Part shown: positions 21,268 to 25,553 of the stretch, piece by piece
Layout: each line of letters begins with the position of its first letter
How positions within the stretch are numbered: position 1 is the stretch's first letter
Virus record (IMG/VR): IMGVR_UViG_3300006119_001263
Span: 1-25,553 of that record
Source of the DNA: a virus
Direction: 5' to 3' (one strand)
Length of the DNA: 25,553 nt
Program-made: the position numbers and the translations under genes
Notes under the pieces: model-generated
Databases searched by the model: none
What the model was told of the DNA's origin: nothing
The model's input: the letters and a program-made list of their open reading frames with translations, nothing else

Positions 21268-21447
21268 GTGGACGGTAGCTGTACTTGCAATAATATTACA
21301 TATAGAGAAATAATTCATTTAGTAGATAAACATGATGATATTAAGTCTATAGAAGACTTACAACAATATTGTCACTGTGCTGATAGATGTTCTCGTTGTT
21401 ATTCGGATATAAAAGAAATTATTGATTTATTTAGAACAGAGAAATAA
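21268..21447 (+). CDS. Bfd-like [2Fe-2S] ferredoxin-type small protein
   Basis: A 59-residue gene on GTG. Reading the frame gives MDGSCTCNNITYREIIHLVD, then a helical KHDDIKSIEDLQQY, then CHCADRCSRCYSDIKEII. The C-x-C at 5-7 followed by 'N.IT..EI' and the C-x-x-C at 41-44 followed by a helix match the bacterioferritin-associated ferredoxin (Fer2_BFD) pattern, in which four Cys hold a [2Fe-2S] cluster. Two more Cys (35 and 37) precede the CxxC. Known Bfd (64 residues in E. coli) reduces bacterioferritin to release iron; related domains also serve as electron donors. Between nrdA and hsp20 it may supply electrons or iron to NrdB (inference). Confidence 0.65.
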   Translation: MDGSCTCNNITYREIIHLVDKHDDIKSIEDLQQYCHCADRCSRCYSDIKEIIDLFRTEK

Positions 21448-21480
21448 ATAATTTTGCGGGCACTTAATCCGCAAAATTAT
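21448..21480 (+). promoter_or_regulatory. Hairpin covering the hsp20 start codon (candidate RNA thermometer)
   Basis: ATAATTTTGCGG at 21448-21459 is perfectly complementary to CCGCAAAATTAT at 21469-21480, with a nine-base loop GCACTTAAT. The last two paired bases are the A and T of the hsp20 ATG (21479-21481). The stem has four G-C pairs next to the loop and eight A-U pairs towards the start codon. No U tract follows it, so it is not a normal terminator. AATAAATA at 21443-21450 (7 of 8 to the T4 late box) overlaps its left foot. Confidence 0.6.
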
Positions 21481-21895
21481 GACTAAACTAACTACATATA
21501 AATACAATCCGATAAGCAACATTGAACGGCTTTTTCAAGAGCAATTCAATCTATTCCCGATCTTTCATGATCTGGAAGAAGTATATAGAACAGGAGACAC
21601 GGTCCGTTTTTCACAAGATGAAAAAGGGATGACTGTTGATATTGACCTACCAGGGGTCAGTAAAGAAAATACAGAAATGAATGTCGATACTAACACTAGA
21701 GACATTTATATTACTGCTAAGAAAATAGTAAGAGACCAACAAGGCCAAACAACAAAGACCTTCAATAGAAGCTTTGGCATTGGTAATGAGTTTGATCTTA
21801 CTAATGTGTCAGCAAAACAAGTGGACGGGGTACTGTCAGTGTTCGTACCCAGAATGAAAAAAGATACATATCTTAAGAAAGTAAGTATCGAATAA
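21479..21895 (+). CDS. hsp20: Hsp20/alpha-crystallin small heat shock protein
   Basis: A 138-residue protein. The N-terminal arm (ISNIERLFQEQFNLFPIFHD) is followed by the alpha-crystallin domain: VRFSQDEKGMTVDIDLPGVS with the usual DLPGV, then NTRDIYITAKKI, FNRSFGIGNEFDLTNVSAKQ and DGVLSVFVPRM (the 'GVL.v.vP' signature). The end, KKVSIE, is a weak form of the I-x-I oligomer anchor. Small Hsps hold unfolding proteins; hsp20 is a common core gene of marine T4-like phages and is thought to protect virion scaffolding or host machinery. No Shine-Dalgarno sequence lies before the ATG, and the start codon is within a hairpin. It converges on the gp5-like gene four bases further. Confidence 0.9.
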   Translation: MTKLTTYKYNPISNIERLFQEQFNLFPIFHDLEEVYRTGDTVRFSQDEKGMTVDIDLPGVSKENTEMNVDTNTRDIYITAKKIVRDQQGQTTKTFNRSFGIGNEFDLTNVSAKQVDGVLSVFVPRMKKDTYLKKVSIE

Positions 21896-21899
21896 GATA

Positions 21900-24236
21900 T
21901 TACTTCTTAGTATGCCATCTTGGGCTTGCTGTAGCACGTGCTAACCCTGTGTTCATGATTGCTGCAGCAGCCCTCACCTCTGCATTTGAATCAAATAATG
22001 TGAGGGGTAAGTTCTTAAAGATATGTGAGTGATCGTAGCACTGTACAAAGTTATCATTACTATTAGTTGTTAACGTAACAGTTGCATCAGCAGCAGTAAC
22101 TGTGCCTGAACCTGCAGCAACACCCGGTAAAGTAATGTTTGCAGTAAATTGTAACCCAGTTAACAATTTACCAAATAGCTTAGTTATTTCTGTTACCTGA
22201 TATTCAACAGGAGCAGTAACGTGTTGTAAGTATGTTTCACCTTCAACCGATAACCCACCACCTACAATAACGTTATAGTTAACACCTAAACTATTATCAA
22301 TATAAACTTGTCTTTGACGTTTATTGCGTAATCTTAATATTTCAGCAGATATATTAATAGTCTTTGCATCAATATTAATTTCATTTTCACTACCTAAATT
22401 GATTTGTTCACCGGCAATATTGGTAATAGTACCTGTAATGTTTGTACTACCTAATGATTTTAAATTTAAACCACCAGCACCTACCATTACATTAAACCTA
22501 TTACATACATTTAAAGAGTAGTTACCGCCAGGTAAGTCCTGTACATGAACATATTCAACTAATGGACTTTCTTTATAGTTAACAAAAGTACCAAACTCAT
22601 CAATTAGCATTTCATTAGTTAACATCTTACCGGCACCGTCATATCTAAAGCTACCGAAATTGTTAACAGCTAATCCTATTGTTTCAACTTTATGTTTAGC
22701 AATATTAATTATTTCACTACCACCTGGTCCTAATTGAGCTTCAATAGATGCTAACGTTGACATATTAGCTTCAATTAAAGTTTGTAGTAATTGTTTATTT
22801 GGATCAGGAGTCCATACACCGTCCTGTGATGATGTACTTAACCCTGGACCACCTAATCCCCAAATTGTTTGTGAGTCTACAACGTACCTATCTGCTGCAA
22901 TTAATGATCCTGGTGTAAAGATAGGTTGCGGTATAACCGGCATTGGTAATATGTCAAAAATTTCCGGTTCATTTATTAAAGAATCAGATATGCTTAATTT
23001 ACCACTGCCAATTGATACTGTAGCGTATACAGCAGTTTCATTAACACAACTATAAATGTCTGTACCATCTAATGCTGGGTGCGGTGCATATTCACCAGCT
23101 TGTACTTGCATTAAACTATTTCTTTTTATTACAATATTACCTAAATGATCGGTAACGTTATCGGCAAACGTTCTTTGTATTTCAAACAACTGTTTATTGT
23201 CTTGAATAGGTGCATATGTTTGTTGCCATTGCTGAAAAAGATCTGCATTTAACTGACCAACCTTCTTATACTTGTCTCTTAAAATGTTTTCATCTAAACT
23301 CTTACCAACATACTCGTTTTTAAAACCTCTAACTGTTTCATATTGATCATTTAATACTAACTTTTGATCATTCTTAGTAGCTAATTCAATGTTAGCTTGA
23401 TTGTTAAACTCTTTAAATGAACCTGAATAATGTGTAAACTTTAAATTCTCTTTTAAGTCGGTATTAACAATTTCAATGCTACCGCCTTTTTGATTTAAAA
23501 CGTATTTGTTTCTATATGTTTCAACATTTACATTATAGTCAGTATTAGCACCTGTTTTGTTTTCAAACGTACCAGGGTAATCACCGCTTTCAAATATACC
23601 TGACCAATCATCAACCCCGTACACGGTAGCAAAGTAAACCGGTGATATAGGATTGCCTTCCCTAAAGAACACCCAAACGTGACTACCTACCGTTGGTACA
23701 CTAAATGAACCTTTAGCTCTATTTGAATATGTGGAAGGTACATATTGATAAGCTAACGGATTGGGTCTATTAATATTATCACTTGCATTAACAAATGCAT
23801 CAGTTAGTCTATAAGATTCCTGTTCATAGAAAGAACCTGGTTTGCCAGGGGTATCTGCTGCTGAATTTGTAGATTGAGAAAACGAACTATAGAAATTTGC
23901 ATCAGAAATGTTAGCAAAATTGTTATAATCATTGAACCTGCCACTGCCACTTTCACCGATCAAAGGTGCAGCACATTGTGCCCATGGTAATATAAGCTTC
24001 AACTCTTCTAAAATGCTTGTAACGTGTTGACTGTTTGATCCCCCTGAAAGAGCTTGTGACAGGACAGAATTAATATTAGCTCCCATAAACTTGAATGACT
24101 TGTTCGTGGAGTTATTAATCCATTGATTGTATACTGTAGGTGATATATGTGGTACAAAAACTTTTACTTTACCTGCTTGATCAGGATCGTTATTCTGTAT
24201 TACTATACCAATATAATTACCGTAATATTTTTTCAT
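21900..24236 (-). CDS. 5: Baseplate hub/spike protein, gp5-like without lysozyme domain
   Basis: A 778-residue structural protein on the minus strand. KKYYGNYIGIVIQNNDPDQA opens a gp5/VgrG-type OB fold, PWAQCAAPLIGESGSG (84-99) is the motif common to T4-like gp5, and GSFSVPTVGSHVWVFFREGN (176-195) followed by PVYFATVYG closes the OB fold. The middle part is long and I see no muramidase triad, unlike T4 gp5 (575 residues with lysozyme). The C-terminal third is beta-helical (LGSTNITGTITNIAGEQINL, then NIDAKTINISAEILRL), forming the membrane-piercing needle. CYDHSHIFKNLPLTL near the end contains H-S-H, like the metal-binding tips of some spikes. It starts one base after its partner gene. Confidence 0.75.
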   Translation of the reverse strand: MKKYYGNYIGIVIQNNDPDQAGKVKVFVPHISPTVYNQWINNSTNKSFKFMGANINSVLSQALSGGSNSQHVTSILEELKLILPWAQCAAPLIGESGSGRFNDYNNFANISDANFYSSFSQSTNSAADTPGKPGSFYEQESYRLTDAFVNASDNINRPNPLAYQYVPSTYSNRAKGSFSVPTVGSHVWVFFREGNPISPVYFATVYGVDDWSGIFESGDYPGTFENKTGANTDYNVNVETYRNKYVLNQKGGSIEIVNTDLKENLKFTHYSGSFKEFNNQANIELATKNDQKLVLNDQYETVRGFKNEYVGKSLDENILRDKYKKVGQLNADLFQQWQQTYAPIQDNKQLFEIQRTFADNVTDHLGNIVIKRNSLMQVQAGEYAPHPALDGTDIYSCVNETAVYATVSIGSGKLSISDSLINEPEIFDILPMPVIPQPIFTPGSLIAADRYVVDSQTIWGLGGPGLSTSSQDGVWTPDPNKQLLQTLIEANMSTLASIEAQLGPGGSEIINIAKHKVETIGLAVNNFGSFRYDGAGKMLTNEMLIDEFGTFVNYKESPLVEYVHVQDLPGGNYSLNVCNRFNVMVGAGGLNLKSLGSTNITGTITNIAGEQINLGSENEINIDAKTINISAEILRLRNKRQRQVYIDNSLGVNYNVIVGGGLSVEGETYLQHVTAPVEYQVTEITKLFGKLLTGLQFTANITLPGVAAGSGTVTAADATVTLTTNSNDNFVQCYDHSHIFKNLPLTLFDSNAEVRAAAAIMNTGLARATASPRWHTKK

Positions 24237-24237
24237 A

Positions 24238-24870
24238 TTAACAATTTAAAGATAAATTTTGTAAACTTGACATTGTTGAGTTATGTGCTGCTACTGTAGC
24301 AGAATTGCTAACTGAACTTAAAGCAAAAGATGATGCAGAAGATATTGCACTATTTGTAGCATTACCTATAAATGAATTTAATTGGTTAACATCTTCTGAT
24401 AATGTTTTAGCAACACTATTAGTAATACCTGAAACACTTACACTATTAGCTGCCTGGTTAATGCTTGCTTGTAAATTTACTGTTTCGACTAACTGTGTAA
24501 AGCTATCAGATATTGAACCAATTTCACAGTTAATGAAAGCATTAACTGCTGCGTACTCTTTACTTAACAGACTAGATATGCCATTAAATTTGTTAAGAAA
24601 TAACTGCGGTAAACTTTTAAATGAAGTTGATAAGCTTTGTACTTGCTTTAAACTTATAGGCAACTTGCCTGTTATTTGTCCTAAAGCATTGTTTACTACC
24701 CCGGTTACTAACGTTTTAATGCTATTTGCAGAGTTTTGAAATGCTGCATTAACATTACTAATTTGTGTTTTTAACGAAAAATTTTGCAATACAGAAGGCG
24801 TAATTGCTTGTAACTGTTTAGGTAATTGCGGCAGAACTGGGTTATTGGCTAACTTAGATAAACATGACAT
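24238..24870 (-). CDS. Baseplate-associated structural protein of unknown type
   Basis: I start at the ATG at 24870, which sits five bases after a T4-late-like box; a GTG at 24885 in the same frame would lie upstream of that box. The 210-residue protein is rich in Ser, Asn, Ala and Leu, and is predicted by eye to be mostly helical with an amphipathic pattern (SINQAANSVSVSGITNSVAK, then SSASSFALSSVSNSATVAAH). It begins MSCLSKLANNPVLPQLPKQL and ends NLSLNC. I recognise no family. Position directly before the gp5-like gene, one base apart and under a shared late promoter, suggests a baseplate hub or needle partner, possibly a chaperone. Confidence 0.6.
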   Translation of the reverse strand: MSCLSKLANNPVLPQLPKQLQAITPSVLQNFSLKTQISNVNAAFQNSANSIKTLVTGVVNNALGQITGKLPISLKQVQSLSTSFKSLPQLFLNKFNGISSLLSKEYAAVNAFINCEIGSISDSFTQLVETVNLQASINQAANSVSVSGITNSVAKTLSEDVNQLNSFIGNATNSAISSASSFALSSVSNSATVAAHNSTMSSLQNLSLNC

Positions 24871-24875
24871 ATTAA

Positions 24876-24883
24876 TATTTAAC
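24876..24883 (-). promoter_or_regulatory. T4-late-like box for the baseplate genes
   Basis: GTTAAATA on the minus strand (6 of 8 to TATAAATA) lies exactly five bases before the ATG at 24870, the same spacing as the perfect late box at 17432-17439. Confidence 0.4.
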
Positions 24884-24889
24884 ACTATA

Positions 24890-24916
24890 TTGATTTTATC
24901 AAAGTGGTATTATAAT
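24890..24916 (+). promoter_or_regulatory. Candidate sigma70-like promoter for the TGT-like gene
   Basis: TTGATT at 24890-24895, 15 bases, TATAAT at 24911-24916, and the ATG at 24922 five bases later. It is divergent from the late-like box of the baseplate genes; the two occupy only about 50 bases. Confidence 0.45.
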
Positions 24917-24921
24917 AAGAT

Positions 24922-25553
24922 ATGGATCATAAAATATTAGTTTCACATGAGTCTCCTATAACCATTTTACAGGACTCGAAGAGTTATAATGACTACGATT
25001 ATGCTTTGGTGCACTTATTTACTAGTCATCCAAACTATTACGAATTTTTTAAACAGTCATTATTAGAAGGTAGACAAGTACTACTCGATAATAGTATATT
25101 TGAGTTAGGTAAAGCTTTTGATGCTGATCAATATGCTAAGTATGTGAAAGAATTAAACCCTTCGTTCTATATTGTTCCAGATGTTTTAGAGGATGGTTAC
25201 GCTACGGTAAAGAGTTTTAGTGACTTTGTAGGTAAATATCCTGACTTACCAGGGCTTAAGATAGGTGCAGTGCAGGGTAGAACTTATGATGAAATTGTAG
25301 ACTGTTACAAGTATATGTCTGAGTACTCAGATTATGTAGCAATTAGTTTTGACTTTTCTTACTATCTTATTTCTGGGCGTGGTAAGAACAAACTTGAAAG
25401 ATGGTGTTATGGGCGTCAAAAGTTAATCAAAGATCTTATTGACGACGGGGTATGGAATTGGAGTAAGCCACATCACTTACTGGGATGTTCCTTAGCTAAA
25501 GAGTTTAGATACTACGTTGATGAAGAGATCACTAATATTAGAAGCTGTGATAC
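24922..25553 (+). CDS. tRNA-guanine transglycosylase/DpdA-like protein (3' end missing)
   Basis: The frame is open from ATG 24922 to the end of the window (210 codons). LLDNSIFELG (54-63), SFYIVPDVLEDGYATVKSFS (81-100), LKIGAVQGRTYDE (112-124), DYVAISFDFS (137-146) and HHLLGCSLAKEF (184-195) recall the TIM-barrel order of queuine/archaeosine transglycosylases: an Asp-containing strand, the 'D..x' strand, the 'G.VQG..y.elr' strand, and the later 'H.LG' strand. Phage members include DpdA, which exchanges guanine in DNA for 7-deazaguanine bases. Whether this acts on tRNA or DNA cannot be told, and the zinc-binding region is beyond the window. It has its own promoter and points away from the baseplate genes. 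Confidence 0.5.
   Translation, partial: MDHKILVSHESPITILQDSKSYNDYDYALVHLFTSHPNYYEFFKQSLLEGRQVLLDNSIFELGKAFDADQYAKYVKELNPSFYIVPDVLEDGYATVKSFSDFVGKYPDLPGLKIGAVQGRTYDEIVDCYKYMSEYSDYVAISFDFSYYLISGRGKNKLERWCYGRQKLIKDLIDDGVWNWSKPHHLLGCSLAKEFRYYVDEEITNIRSCD

Noticed and set aside
21448-21480. Hairpin upstream of hsp20 read as a rho-independent terminator
   Set aside because: The arms run T-rich before and A-rich after the GC core, the opposite of A-stem-U terminators, and no U tract follows on either strand.
21875-21908. Imperfect inverted repeat (AAGAAAGTAA and TTACTTCTT) between convergent hsp20 and gp5-like genes as a bidirectional terminator
   Set aside because: A-T only pairing with a bulge and a long loop; both arms are within coding sequence.
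24305-24739. Forward open frame of 144 codons opposite the baseplate partner gene
   Set aside because: Complement of a Ser/Asn/Ala-rich gene; long open frames are expected there, and no promoter box or coupling to a neighbour supports it.

Overview
The window is very AT-rich and gene-dense (overlaps of 1-17 bases or gaps of a few bases almost everywhere). It looks like part of a T4-like (Tevenvirinae-type) marine myovirus genome. The diagnostic genes are a gp62-like clamp-loader small subunit, a GroES-fold (gp31-like) co-chaperonin, a T4-type lysozyme, nrdB/nrdA, an Hsp20 chaperone, a gp5-like baseplate hub/spike protein, and small lysine-rich proteins with N-termini like T4 internal head proteins. 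The low GC would fit a phage of a streamlined marine bacterium (SAR11/pelagiphage-like or a low-GC cyanophage). No photosynthesis gene is present, so the host stays open. There is no rRNA, tRNA, CRISPR array or insertion sequence, and no gap above 300 bases without a gene.

Layout: (1) 1-12263, + strand, is a single tightly coupled cassette of 16 genes. It holds about twelve glycosyltransferases of unusually mixed families (GT2-like, GT15-like, GT9-like, GT11-like, exostosin-like, possible GT-D, several GT-A with DxD), two methyltransferases (one FkbM) and two nucleotide-sugar enzymes (an extended SDR and a shortened UDP-sugar 6-dehydrogenase-like protein). No gene encodes a membrane protein, flippase, polymerase or ABC exporter, so the glycan is probably attached in the cytoplasm or exported by host machinery. 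(2) 12298-16211, + strand, is a replication and host-takeover block: DUF366-like, AbrB-like, gp62-like, GroES-like, WYL_2/DUF2693-like, an unknown gene, and an Fe-S XPD/DinG-type helicase. (3) 16223-17426 has a lysozyme on + converging on two or three small basic head-type proteins on the minus strand. One of these ends at an A AAA AAG slippery heptamer, with a further 68 codons open in the -1 frame. (4) 17450-18559 holds three small unknown genes on +. (5) 18594-21895, + strand, is nrdB, nrdA, an overlooked 59-codon Bfd-like [2Fe-2S] gene, and hsp20 with a hairpin over its start codon. (6) 21900-24870, minus strand, has the baseplate gp5-like gene and a partner. (7) 24922 to the end, + strand, is the start of a TGT/DpdA-like gene.

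Regulation that can be read: most + strand transcription units start 3-6 bases after a TATAAT box, sometimes with a TTGxxx about 15-17 bases further upstream. That suggests very short or absent leaders. The minus-strand head and tail genes instead have a T4-late-type box (TATAAATA or GTTAAATA) exactly 5 bases before their ATG. The points most worth pursuing are the candidate RNA thermometer on hsp20, the candidate -1 frameshift in a head protein gene, the Bfd-like ferredoxin next to ribonucleotide reductase, the eukaryote-like GT15 enzyme in an exporter-less glycan cassette, and the TGT/DpdA-like gene.
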